Of a DNA stretch of 10,145 nucleotides, positions 1 to 6,531 are shown piece by piece (positions within the stretch are counted from its first letter, which is position 1; each line of letters opens with the position of its first letter). The position numbers were made by a program, and so were the translations under genes. This DNA comes from Acidimicrobiia bacterium (GTDB lineage: Bacteria; Actinomycetota; Acidimicrobiia; Acidimicrobiales; Ilumatobacteraceae), in contig RFMT01000306.1 of the NCBI GenBank assembly GCA_009927565.1, positions 1 through 10,145 of the forward strand, given 5' to 3'. The notes under the pieces are model-generated. The model was given only the letters and a program-made list of their open reading frames with translations. It did no database searches and had not been told where the DNA came from.

Positions 1-808
1 GACTGTTGATGTTTCGATATTCGCAATCGCGACACTTGCTGGCAAGTGGTGGCTCAAGAGTTATTGTCGGTTCTTCAGAAATTTTTAAAAGCGATTTCGC
101 CTGCGATCGTACGGTGGCGATCAACTCGTCGACTTCAAGGCGCACGTTCAGAAAGCCCAAAAAGTGTTGACTGCGCAACGCCGCAATATCGCCTTTATAA
201 ATCGCTCGTGGCCCAGTGCTGCCAGGGTCTTTGTCGGTGATCAATTCAACTTTGTCGAAGATCGCTTCTTCATGACAGGTTTTTGCCTTATCAACCAAAC
301 ACAACTCGGGCACAACTTCAAAGCTAGGGAGGGCAGTTTCGAGCACGTTTGTTTGATACGTGATATCAAGTAGATAGTCACGCCAGTCGCTAAGAATGCC
401 ACCTTGCTTGCCACGAAACGGTGTCGGGTCGAGAACTGAATCAAAACTCGCCGCTTTTACTTCGATTAGCCGCAACACATTGCCTATGCGTTGCAAGATG
501 TCGACGCGCACCAACATGCCGTCAACCACAAATGTCGGCTCAAACCAGACGCCATCGCCAGGCACTGACATAAGTCGCGCGGTCGCCTGCTCTGGTGTTT
601 CACCAGACTCCGGCACGACCCAAACCCCATTGTCAAAGAGCGCTCGCGCCAGTGCTTCGACCATAAACCCGCCGTCGGCAAAAAACTCGAGAAACGAATT
701 CGAGTTATTGAGTGACGGGTAACCCAATTTAAAATATTTGAGCTTTACCGGGCAGTCACACCCGAGCAAAAAGTTTGATTTCGAGAGCAGTGTCTCGCGA
801 TCGGTCAT
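1..808 (-). CDS. PD-(D/E)XK nuclease-like protein, probable DUF2779 family (C-terminus beyond window)
   Basis: An uninterrupted frame starts with ATG at 808-806 and runs off the left edge after 269 codons, so only the N-terminal part is present. The protein opens with LLSKSNFLLGCDCPVKLKY (about residues 7-25), the kind of opening seen in DUF2779 and Cas4-like proteins. A nuclease-type core follows: RVDIL (D103) and LIEVKA (E116, K118) fit the D...ExK active site of the PD-(D/E)XK superfamily. Near the edge KCRDCEYR (C259, C262) resembles the C-terminal cysteine cluster that, with an N-terminal cysteine (C17 or C19), holds an iron-sulfur cluster in Cas4/AddB-type nucleases. Homologues are usually longer, with the DUF2779 domain behind this region, which would be outside the window. 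The substrate is unknown; family membership is recognised from motifs and not proven. It lies 53 bases downstream of the sulfatase gene on the same strand. No clear Shine-Dalgarno sequence precedes the ATG. Confidence 0.8.
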   Translation of the reverse strand, partial: MTDRETLLSKSNFLLGCDCPVKLKYFKLGYPSLNNSNSFLEFFADGGFMVEALARALFDNGVWVVPESGETPEQATARLMSVPGDGVWFEPTFVVDGMLVRVDILQRIGNVLRLIEVKAASFDSVLDPTPFRGKQGGILSDWRDYLLDITYQTNVLETALPSFEVVPELCLVDKAKTCHEEAIFDKVELITDKDPGSTGPRAIYKGDIAALRSQHFLGFLNVRLEVDELIATVRSQAKSLLKISEEPTITLEPPLASKCRDCEYRNINS

Positions 809-830
809 CAAAACAACTTACAACGCAAGT

Positions 831-847
831 GTCGCAAGGTTTGCGAC
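831..847. other. Short perfect hairpin between the sulfatase and nuclease-like genes
   Basis: The sequence GTCGCAA-GGT-TTGCGAC is a 7-bp perfect inverted repeat with a 3-base loop. It sits in the 53-base gap between the sulfatase stop and the next start on the minus strand. There is no long T-run directly after the stem on either strand, only a loose T-rich patch (TTGTTTTG) on the minus strand. It may weaken read-through or stabilise an mRNA end, but it is not a convincing intrinsic terminator. Confidence 0.35.
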
Positions 848-861
848 TATTGCTATTGCAA

Positions 862-3162
862 CTATTGCGTAGCCGAAGCTACCCGCTCGTCGCCTTGTGG
901 GTCGCGCCACGACCGACCAGCCGGCACAACAATCACTCTTTGCAATGTTGAAGCAGTGAAACTAAACGGCGCCTCAACGCCACGAATCACCGATGATCCG
1001 CGCAGATAACCAACAGTCAAACCAAACACACCGAAGAACACAGGCACTGTTGCCGGGATCGCACCCGAACCAACTGGCAGGTCGTCGTAATAAAGATTTA
1101 CTTCACCCTTGAAGCGACCCGTCGATTTGAATTCGACGCGCAGTGTGTGCACACCAACCGGCAGATCAACTTCTGCCGATACGGAGAAATAATAAAGATC
1201 CAAAAAGTTGTGCACATAGTGCAGTCGTTTATCTTTTACGAAAACGGCATACCCGCCGGCACCACTTCCTTGCGCGATGATCGCCCCTTCAACACCAGTT
1301 GCGGGCACTGTCACTTCAGCGAAAATCTCAAACGATCTATTGCGCAACATCGGTGCAACTAATGGTGGTATCGCGCCAATGCCAGGGCGATACTCGTAGC
1401 GCTCTTGTCGATAGCGCTTGTCGCCGAACCTTCCAGGCTGATTGTTCAGTGGCAGAATCTGTTGCTTTGCGGCAAGTTCCCACCACAGTGCAATCATTTC
1501 TTGCAATTTTTCAGGATGTTCACGCGCCAAGTCATTGGTCTCCGCGATGTCTTTTTCAACGTGGTAAAGCTCCCACTGTTCGACATCGAAACTTATATTC
1601 GGATCTGACCCGTCGTAACTTGGCGCCCCGGGCAGACCGGGCAACTGGTGAAACACAACTGCTTTCCAACCGTCATGATAAAGCGCACGCGAACCAAGCA
1701 TCTCGTAACACTGCGTCACATGTTTGCTTTGCGCATTGGCGTCGCCAAGAGTGTGCGCAAAACTCACGCCCTCAATCGGCTGTTGTTCAATGCCGGCGAT
1801 GTGTGTGGGCGGTTCAATGCCAATCAGTTCAAGAAGAGTCGGCATCACGTCAACCGAATGCAAATATTGCGTTCGCACTTCACCTTTTGCGGCAAGTTTT
1901 TTGGGCCAATGCACGATCAACGGGTCGGTTACGCCACCTTCGTGAGTTTCTCGCTTCCATCGCTTGAAAGGCGTGTTACCTGCCCAAGCCCAGCCCCACG
2001 GATAGTGGTTGTGTGCTTCAGGCGTGCCGAGCAGATCAATTCGTTTGATATTTTCTTCAAGACTTTCAGGAATGAAATTGAAATAAAACATTTCATTGAA
2101 AGAGCCTTTTGGTCCACCTTCAGAACTTGCACCGTTGTCGCTCATCACGAGCACAATCGTGTTGTCGAGTTCGCCCATTGACTCGATGTGTTTAACTACT
2201 CTGCCAACTTGAGCATCGGTGTGCGTCAAAAAGCCTGCATAAACTTCCATCATCCGCGCATAAAGTTTCTTTTCGTCGCCACTTAAACTCGCCCACTCTG
2301 GCACCCAATGTGGACGCTCACTTAGAATCGTGTCGCTCGGCAATAAGCCCGACTTTTTCTGTCGCGCGAAAACCTCTTCGCGCCAAACATCCCATCCCTT
2401 ATCGAATTTGCCGCGATATGCGTCGATGAAATTTTTCGGTGCTTGGTGCGGTGCATGACATGCACCTGGTGCAAACCACATGAAGAATGGTTTTTCGGGG
2501 TGTGCCGCTCGCAAGTCGTTTATAAATAGTTCTGCTTTGTCAGCCAAATCTTCGGTGATGTGATATCCCTGCTCGGGTGTGCGCGGCGGGTCAACTTGAT
2601 GATTGTCGTAAACCAAATCTGGGTGATACTGGTCGGTCTCGCCACCAAGAAAGCCATAGAAACGCTCGAAGCCACGACCAAGTGGCCATCGCTCGCGCGT
2701 TGATCCCATTTGATTTTCACCTTGCGGCGAGAGATGCCACTTGCCGAGCAAATAAGTCGCATAACCGTTGCGAACCAAAATTTCAGAAATCATTCCGGCA
2801 CTCGCCGGCATTATCGAGTTGTAACCAGGAAACCCCGAGACAATGTCGGCGACGCGACCCATTCCGACACTGTGTGGGTTGCGGCCCGTCAACAATGCTG
2901 CGCGCGTCGGTGAGCAAAGTGCAGTCGTGTGATAGTTGCTGTAGCGCAAACCATTGCCTGCGAGTTTGTCGAAAGTTGGCGTTGCGATGTCAGAGCCATA
3001 ACAACCAAATTGCGCGTAGCCAACATCGTCGAGCAACACGACGAGAACATTCGGCGAACCTTTGGGCGGTGTCGTCAGTGGTGGCCACCACGGCGTCGAG
3101 TCATCGAATGTGCGACCAATTTTGCCCTTGAACTCGTTTTTCACGCGCACCCCCAGCACCAA
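862..3162 (-). CDS. atsA: Type I arylsulfatase, AtsA-like (formylglycine-dependent)
   Basis: A complete 766-residue sulfatase of the alkaline phosphatase superfamily, hydrolysing sulfate esters. Metal ligands are visible as LLDDVG (D45, D46) and SDNG (D342, N343). The nucleophile motif CSPTR (C83-R87) fits the C-x-P-x-R signature in which Cys becomes formylglycine. GKWHL (K141, H143), H236 and K400 sit at the usual active-site positions. Phrases such as RGFERFYGFLGGETDQ, FLTHTDAQVG and the overall length (about 770-790 residues) match the mycobacterial AtsA type, including a C-terminal beta-rich region (about 608-740). No signal peptide is evident, suggesting a cytoplasmic enzyme. The natural substrate cannot be told, and no formylglycine-generating enzyme is encoded here. 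The start is uncertain: the longest frame begins with TTG at 3162-3160, but GTG at 3144-3142 has a GGGGG run a few bases upstream and would shorten the protein by six residues. The symbol is by similarity only. Confidence 0.93.
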   Translation of the reverse strand: MVLGVRVKNEFKGKIGRTFDDSTPWWPPLTTPPKGSPNVLVVLLDDVGYAQFGCYGSDIATPTFDKLAGNGLRYSNYHTTALCSPTRAALLTGRNPHSVGMGRVADIVSGFPGYNSIMPASAGMISEILVRNGYATYLLGKWHLSPQGENQMGSTRERWPLGRGFERFYGFLGGETDQYHPDLVYDNHQVDPPRTPEQGYHITEDLADKAELFINDLRAAHPEKPFFMWFAPGACHAPHQAPKNFIDAYRGKFDKGWDVWREEVFARQKKSGLLPSDTILSERPHWVPEWASLSGDEKKLYARMMEVYAGFLTHTDAQVGRVVKHIESMGELDNTIVLVMSDNGASSEGGPKGSFNEMFYFNFIPESLEENIKRIDLLGTPEAHNHYPWGWAWAGNTPFKRWKRETHEGGVTDPLIVHWPKKLAAKGEVRTQYLHSVDVMPTLLELIGIEPPTHIAGIEQQPIEGVSFAHTLGDANAQSKHVTQCYEMLGSRALYHDGWKAVVFHQLPGLPGAPSYDGSDPNISFDVEQWELYHVEKDIAETNDLAREHPEKLQEMIALWWELAAKQQILPLNNQPGRFGDKRYRQERYEYRPGIGAIPPLVAPMLRNRSFEIFAEVTVPATGVEGAIIAQGSGAGGYAVFVKDKRLHYVHNFLDLYYFSVSAEVDLPVGVHTLRVEFKSTGRFKGEVNLYYDDLPVGSGAIPATVPVFFGVFGLTVGYLRGSSVIRGVEAPFSFTASTLQRVIVVPAGRSWRDPQGDERVASATQ

Positions 3163-3257
3163 AAATTAGCCCCTACTTGCTCGCTATTTCGCATTGGCGC
3201 AATTTCAATCTGAGCGAATCAGGCTGTGCTAGTTGGCAGTTATCATTATCACTACCA
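3163..3257. other. Divergent intergenic region between sulfatase and tRNA-Arg
   Basis: This 95-base gap must hold the promoters of the minus-strand sulfatase gene and the plus-strand tRNA. TAATTT on the minus strand (3168-3163) and TATCAT on the plus strand (3241-3246) could serve as -10 elements. No convincing -35 element is paired with either at normal spacing, so both are suggestions only. Confidence 0.3.
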
Positions 3258-3333
3258 GCGCTCGTAGCTCAACGGATAGAGCATTTGACTTCGGATCAAA
3301 GGGTTGGGGGTTCAAGTCCCTCCGAGCGCGCCA
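3258..3333 (+). tRNA. tRNA-Arg (anticodon TCG), CCA encoded
   Basis: The cloverleaf folds completely. The acceptor GCGCTCG (3258-3264) pairs perfectly with CGAGCGC (3323-3329). The D-stem is GCTC/GAGC (3267-3270 and 3279-3282). The anticodon stem is TTTGA/TCAAA around the loop CTTCGGA, with anticodon TCG at 3291-3293. The T-arm is GGGGG-TTCAAGT-CCCTC (3306-3322) with one G-T pair. Discriminator G is at 3330 and CCA at 3331-3333. It reads CGA and probably other CGN arginine codons. The 3' half is repeated exactly at 6019-6048, which marks this gene as the probable integration target of the DNA between them. The gene is followed by a run of A's and not by the T-run usual for termination; a T6 run follows the repeated 3' end instead. 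Confidence 0.97.
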
Positions 3334-3335
3334 AA
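3306..3335 (+). repeat. Probable attL: tRNA-Arg 3' end, copy 1 of a 30-bp direct repeat
   Basis: The T-arm, 3' acceptor strand, discriminator, CCA and two following A's are identical to 6019-6048, 30 of 30 bases in the same orientation. As part of the functional tRNA this copy is under selection. Its identity to a copy 2713 bases away that has no tRNA around it is what a tyrosine recombinase integrating at a tRNA 3' end leaves behind. After position 3335 the two copies diverge (AAAA here, TTTT there). Confidence 0.85.
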
Positions 3336-3369
3336 AAAATTTCGAATTTCCACTGACTACGCGCATCCG

Positions 3370-4596
3370 TTAAGCAGTAAACATTGCCAGGCGATCGTTC
3401 CAACCATTGATGACTCGGTCGACCGGCGTCCTAAGTACGCTCTCAATGACGCTGCCGTAAACAGATCTAAAATCTGTGGTCACCGCGAGATCACCATCTC
3501 TCAAAGCATTGAGCGGCGGTTGTTCGCCGTGAAACCCACCAACCACCCGCTCACCAATAATAAATACTGGACCGGATGTACCGTGGTCAGTGCCATTTGA
3601 CGCATTCGCGCGAACTCGCCTGCCAAATTCGCTGTATACCATGATCGTAACATCTCTGCTGCGACCAATTGTTCGCATCTGAGACATAAATTTCGAAATT
3701 GAATTTGAGACAGTACCGAGCAGCAGCGACTGTGCCGACAATTCGTTGGCGTGGGTATCAAAGCCACCCAGCGAAACAGACCAAACTCTGGTCGGCACTC
3801 CAGCGGCAATCAATTTCGCAACGGTTTCGAATTGAGCACTTAGATTTGATTCACCACCGGCGTTACCACCGATAACGGTAGGTAAATCGGCTGCCGGTGG
3901 CGCAGGGTTCTTGAGAATCGGTGCGACAGTTTCGGCGACGGTGAACAAATCGCGCATTGAACGCGCGGCCGATGCTGACAGCTGACCATCGCGTCGAGTC
4001 TTCTTAGAAGTTTTTGCATAATCACTCGCCAGCATTCCAGTTGGTGGCGTCAGCCCCGTTAGTGGAAGCACGGTTCCTGAGCGTTTCTCGCCCTGAAAAA
4101 GCGCCGGTAAAGTTGTGCCGAGACTGATTGCAAGAAACGGGTTCTCGGGTTGTGTTTCAATCCAACGCCCAATCCAACCGGTCTTGATCGGCGTACGAGA
4201 TGCGCTTTGCCAAATCGCCATTGACGAAAAATGTGACCTATCCGGATTCGGATAACCAACGCCACGCACAATCGCGAGTTGATTCTTGTCCCACAAAGAT
4301 TTAAGTCCGATCATCGAGCCATTTAAGGCAAGACCGTCACCGATCGGAAGCACCTGTTCTTCGGTGTAAGCAAGCTGAGGACGTAATGACTTATAAATTG
4401 AATCTGAATACGGCACAACGGTGTTAAGACCATCATTGCCGCCGTTGAGGGTGACAATCACAAGAATTGGCGTGCCAACGGGCAGAGGTGGCTGGCCAGC
4501 AGCTTCGGCGAACTCGTGGATTGACATCGAGTGCGCTAGCGCAACCGCGCTTGCGCTCGTCAGTTTGATGAAACTTCTTCGACTGATGTTCTTCAT
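3370..4596 (-). CDS. DUF1501 family protein with Tat signal
   Basis: A complete 408-residue protein of the DUF1501 family, distant relatives of sulfatases and alkaline phosphatases whose reaction is not established. The N-terminus carries a twin-arginine motif SRRSFIK (residues 5-11), a short hydrophobic stretch (about 12-24) and an alanine-rich possible cleavage site (AEA, 30-32), so export in folded form is likely. Family motifs are LNGGNDGLNTVVPY (50-63), PDRSHF (118-123), GGFDTH (277-282), SEFGRR (322-327) and GTDHGTSGP (335-343); the Asp and His residues are likely metal ligands by analogy. The ATG at 4596-4594 is preceded by AGGAAG at good spacing, and this ribosome-binding site overlaps the stop codon of the DUF1800 gene 8 bases upstream, so the two are probably translated together. 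Both lie inside the tRNA-flanked insert. Confidence 0.93.
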   Translation of the reverse strand: MKNISRRSFIKLTSASAVALAHSMSIHEFAEAAGQPPLPVGTPILVIVTLNGGNDGLNTVVPYSDSIYKSLRPQLAYTEEQVLPIGDGLALNGSMIGLKSLWDKNQLAIVRGVGYPNPDRSHFSSMAIWQSASRTPIKTGWIGRWIETQPENPFLAISLGTTLPALFQGEKRSGTVLPLTGLTPPTGMLASDYAKTSKKTRRDGQLSASAARSMRDLFTVAETVAPILKNPAPPAADLPTVIGGNAGGESNLSAQFETVAKLIAAGVPTRVWSVSLGGFDTHANELSAQSLLLGTVSNSISKFMSQMRTIGRSRDVTIMVYSEFGRRVRANASNGTDHGTSGPVFIIGERVVGGFHGEQPPLNALRDGDLAVTTDFRSVYGSVIESVLRTPVDRVINGWNDRLAMFTA

Positions 4597-4604
4597 GATC
4601 TTCC

Positions 4605-5945
4605 TTACATACTGACCAGGTACTCAGGGCTACAAATCGCCAAAGCAGTGAGTCGCGCCGCGTCGCCAAGCGCGCCTTCAAATGCCATCCTCGTTCGATC
4701 ACTCCATTCGGCGACACCTAACCAATCTGCGAGTGCATCGACTCGCTCTCGCTTAGGCACAATAATCAACGGGCTCAGGTCGCCTTCACTTACAAATATT
4801 TGGGCTGCTCGAATCAAATTTTGCGACGACGCAACCGAAAGCCAAGCTTCGTCTGCAGGCCAGCCGCTTACGTTTGGCGGAAAAAATGGCCGCTGACCCA
4901 AAGTGTCAAGCAAGGTCAAAAGTAAATCGGGTTGAGAGCATGTTGACGGGACAATCTGCAGAGCGCGAAAAACCGAAACTAACCACTCAACTGGACTTTT
5001 GACCTGCGCGTTTACTGGGTCTTTGAACGCATCGCTAAACACCAACTCCTCCATTGTCGGAAGAATCTGACGCGTTCCAAATGCCTGATGAATTTTGAAC
5101 GCGGAAGATTTGGCACGTTCCGCCGACTTTTTTGGAATATCCATCATTGAAGCTGAAGGCGAAATAAACCGATACATCAATCGCTCAGGGATAAATCTTT
5201 GACAAGCAGCCGTCAACGAAAGAAATCGCGCGAGGGTAACAGATTCGAAGTTTCCTGTCACACCCAATATGGTCGTAGTTCCGAAATAGCTTCGACGCGG
5301 TTCTTTGGTAACTAGTCCAGAATTCTTTACCACTCGCATTCCCGAAAGCGCCTTTGCCGCTTCTTTGACGTCATTTTCAGAATAGTGGTTCACACCGAGC
5401 GTAAATAGTTCAAGCAATTCTCGAGCCAAATTTTCATTTGGTGAACTTGCAGTGTTGAGTTGACCGTCAAGCCAGTAGATCAATGCTCCGTCCAAAATCA
5501 TCTCTTCGCACATTTGAGAAAAGTCTCCGATTGCGTGTTTTCGAAGTCGAGCAATGTGGTCGAACATCACAACGGGTTCATTGACCTTCGAGTATGAAGT
5601 CGCCCAATGGCCATGCCAGAACCACGTCATTCGTTCAACGAATGGGTGTTCTTGAACAACCATCTGGTCAAGCCACCACAAACTCATGTTTCGCAATTGT
5701 GCTCTTTTTGAAAAGTTGTATGGCACTAAGGCGTCAGAATCAGGCTTGGGTTGTGCACCCACGTCAGCGATACCAATAGCAGTTTTTATGTCTCCGTAAT
5801 CGGGTAAGCCTGCTCTCAGAATCTGTCGAGCCGATACTTTGAAACCTTGATTCAACATCTTTCTGAATTGCCCAGGTCTTGGACCGAACCCGACGCGATG
5901 CACCAACCTTGCGGTCCGTAAGCGATCTAGTGATTCCACCTTCAT
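4605..5945 (-). CDS. DUF1800 family protein
   Basis: A complete 446-residue protein of the DUF1800 family, of unknown biochemical function and commonly encoded beside DUF1501 genes. Recognisable family segments in order are LVHRVGFGP (14-22), LWWLDQMV (89-96), MTWFWHGHWATS (106-117), LRKHAIGDF (134-142), WLDGQLNT (158-165), PNENLARELLELFTLG (169-184), KSPVEWLVSVFRAL (316-329) and GQRPFFPPNVSGWP (350-363). The start MKVESLDRLRTARL reads like the usual N-terminus, and no signal peptide is seen, in contrast to its Tat-tagged partner. The ATG at 5945-5943 has no good Shine-Dalgarno sequence upstream. It is the first gene of the two-gene unit, so any promoter should lie in the 73 bases between it and the orphan tRNA end. 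There is no frameshift or internal stop, so the gene appears maintained. Confidence 0.92.
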   Translation of the reverse strand: MKVESLDRLRTARLVHRVGFGPRPGQFRKMLNQGFKVSARQILRAGLPDYGDIKTAIGIADVGAQPKPDSDALVPYNFSKRAQLRNMSLWWLDQMVVQEHPFVERMTWFWHGHWATSYSKVNEPVVMFDHIARLRKHAIGDFSQMCEEMILDGALIYWLDGQLNTASSPNENLARELLELFTLGVNHYSENDVKEAAKALSGMRVVKNSGLVTKEPRRSYFGTTTILGVTGNFESVTLARFLSLTAACQRFIPERLMYRFISPSASMMDIPKKSAERAKSSAFKIHQAFGTRQILPTMEELVFSDAFKDPVNAQVKSPVEWLVSVFRALQIVPSTCSQPDLLLTLLDTLGQRPFFPPNVSGWPADEAWLSVASSQNLIRAAQIFVSEGDLSPLIIVPKRERVDALADWLGVAEWSDRTRMAFEGALGDAARLTALAICSPEYLVSM

Positions 5946-5987
5946 AATGTAATTTTCAAAGGTTAAATTTCACTAACTACCGATGAA

Positions 5988-6012
5988 TTGCAAACGAATT
6001 CTAATTCTGCAA
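5988..6012. repeat. Imperfect palindrome beside the right att copy
   Basis: A 25-base stretch has outer arms TTGCA (5988-5992) and TGCAA (6008-6012) and contains GAATTC and a tandem AATTCT-AATTCT. It lies just inside the insert, 6 bases from the orphan tRNA end at 6019, and upstream of the DUF1800 gene. It could be a recombinase or regulator site, or part of the promoter. In AT-rich sequence such short arms can occur by chance. Confidence 0.25.
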
Positions 6013-6048
6013 GGGTTAGGGGGTTCAAGTCCCTCCGAGCGCGCCAAA
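6012..6048 (+). repeat. Probable attR: orphan 3' end of tRNA-Arg
   Basis: Positions 6019-6048 match 3306-3335 exactly. Similarity continues left through AAGGGTT (6011-6017), which equals the end of the anticodon stem and the variable loop (3299-3305), except for one extra A at 6018. No acceptor 5' strand, D-arm or anticodon arm lies to the left, so this is not a working tRNA. It is followed by TTTTTT (6049-6054), which resembles the transcription end expected behind the original tRNA gene. This side is therefore the likely host flank of the integration site. Confidence 0.85.
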
Positions 6049-6084
6049 TTTTTTACACGCTATGAGTTCAACTTCGCCGTGAAT

Positions 6085-6468
6085 CTATGCAATTTTGCTA
6101 TTTATCTCTGAGTCGCTAATAAACAAAACCCTCAAAAGTGAGTCGCCAATATTCTTCAGGCTGTGATCAGATCTTGCTTTGCATATCACCGCGTCTCCTC
6201 TCTCAAGACGCTCAAGTGATCCGTCGATAGTCATTTCTGCTTTGCCGTCAAGCACAACGTAAATCTCGTCCATCAACCCATATTCAGGGTCATTTTCGTC
6301 GTGCGTGTGAACACCTTCAGTTACACCCGGAGCCAACTCCCAGATATCGATATCGCAATTCCAGTCGTGCAATTTTTCGAAATAGCGCTGCACCAAGATT
6401 TCTCCGTTGCCACCATGAAGATTTATGTAATCAAACTTGTTCTGACCCGCTCGCTCAACGTGATACAT
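6085..6468 (-). CDS. Small single-domain cupin protein
   Basis: A 127-residue single-domain cupin. Motif 1 is GVHTHDENDPEYGLMDEIYV (52-71), giving metal-binding H54, H56 and probably E68, followed by the turn glycine in VLDGKAEM (72-79). Motif 2 is around GDAVICKARSDHSLKNIG (91-108), with H102 as the fourth likely ligand. Such proteins bind a divalent metal and may be isomerases, dioxygenases or ligand-binding proteins; the sequence does not tell which. No signal peptide or membrane segment is seen. The ATG at 6468-6466 lacks a clear Shine-Dalgarno sequence, and a possible -10 (TAGAAT on the minus strand, 6483-6478) lies only 9 bases upstream, so the leader would be very short. It is transcribed away from the ABC gene and ends 36 bases from the orphan tRNA end; without the insert it would lie directly behind the tRNA-Arg. 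Confidence 0.85.
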   Translation of the reverse strand: MYHVERAGQNKFDYINLHGGNGEILVQRYFEKLHDWNCDIDIWELAPGVTEGVHTHDENDPEYGLMDEIYVVLDGKAEMTIDGSLERLERGDAVICKARSDHSLKNIGDSLLRVLFISDSEINSKIA

Positions 6469-6477
6469 AGTTCACTA

Positions 6478-6483
6478 ATTCTA
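6478..6483 (-). promoter_or_regulatory. Possible -10 element of the cupin gene
   Basis: TAGAAT on the minus strand differs from TATAAT at one position and ends 9 bases before the cupin ATG, so transcription would begin within a few bases of the start codon. No good -35 is seen (TTTTTC at about the right distance). Confidence 0.3.
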
Positions 6484-6519
6484 TTTCTACTTTATTTAAC
6501 GAAAAAGTGCTATTTGCCT

Positions 6520-6525
6520 TAGTCT
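6520..6525 (+). promoter_or_regulatory. Possible -10 element for leaderless ABC transporter mRNA
   Basis: TAGTCT fits the actinobacterial TANNNT pattern and is separated by six bases from the GTG at 6532. The expected transcription start therefore falls on the G of the start codon. No Shine-Dalgarno sequence lies upstream, consistent with a leaderless transcript. No strong -35 is visible, as is common for such promoters. Confidence 0.4.
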
Positions 6526-6531
6526 GTCTGC

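Larger units (their letters stand above)
3306..6048. mobile_element. Putative tRNA-integrated cassette with DUF1800 and DUF1501 genes, no integrase
   Basis: The segment is bounded by a 30-bp exact direct repeat of the tRNA-Arg 3' end and contains only two co-directional genes (DUF1800, then DUF1501) plus 34 and 73 bases of non-coding edge. One repeat unit plus insert is 2713 bases. The intact tRNA is on the left and the orphan 3' end on the right, as expected when an element restores the gene it splits. Joining 3258-3305 to 6019 onward rebuilds a full tRNA followed by a T6 run, a plausible ancestral site. No integrase, excisionase, replication or mobilisation gene is present, so the element would be a cargo-only remnant or depend on a recombinase encoded elsewhere. 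The alternative is a non-mobile duplication or rearrangement involving the tRNA. Confidence 0.6.

Noticed and set aside
46..722. Plus-strand open frames at the left edge
   Set aside because: They are antisense to the nuclease-like frame, which has recognisable motifs and runs through the whole interval without a stop.
848..869. Repeated TATTGC units near the sulfatase stop codon
   Set aside because: Only three irregularly spaced short copies, partly inside coding sequence; no sign of a functional repeat array.
1299..1967. Long plus-strand open frame of 222 codons, antisense to the sulfatase gene
   Set aside because: It lies entirely within a well-recognised gene, shows no known motif and has low-complexity, shadow-type composition.
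3337..3349. AT-rich inverted repeat (AAATT-TCG-AATTT) behind the tRNA as a terminator for DUF1501 or the tRNA
   Set aside because: The stem is only five A-T pairs. A T-run follows it on the minus strand, but such a weak stem is not a credible intrinsic terminator.
3336..6018. Foreign base composition of the tRNA-flanked insert
   Set aside because: Hand counts on a few 60-base stretches gave about 43-55% GC inside the insert and about 43-60% outside, so no difference can be claimed without a full calculation.
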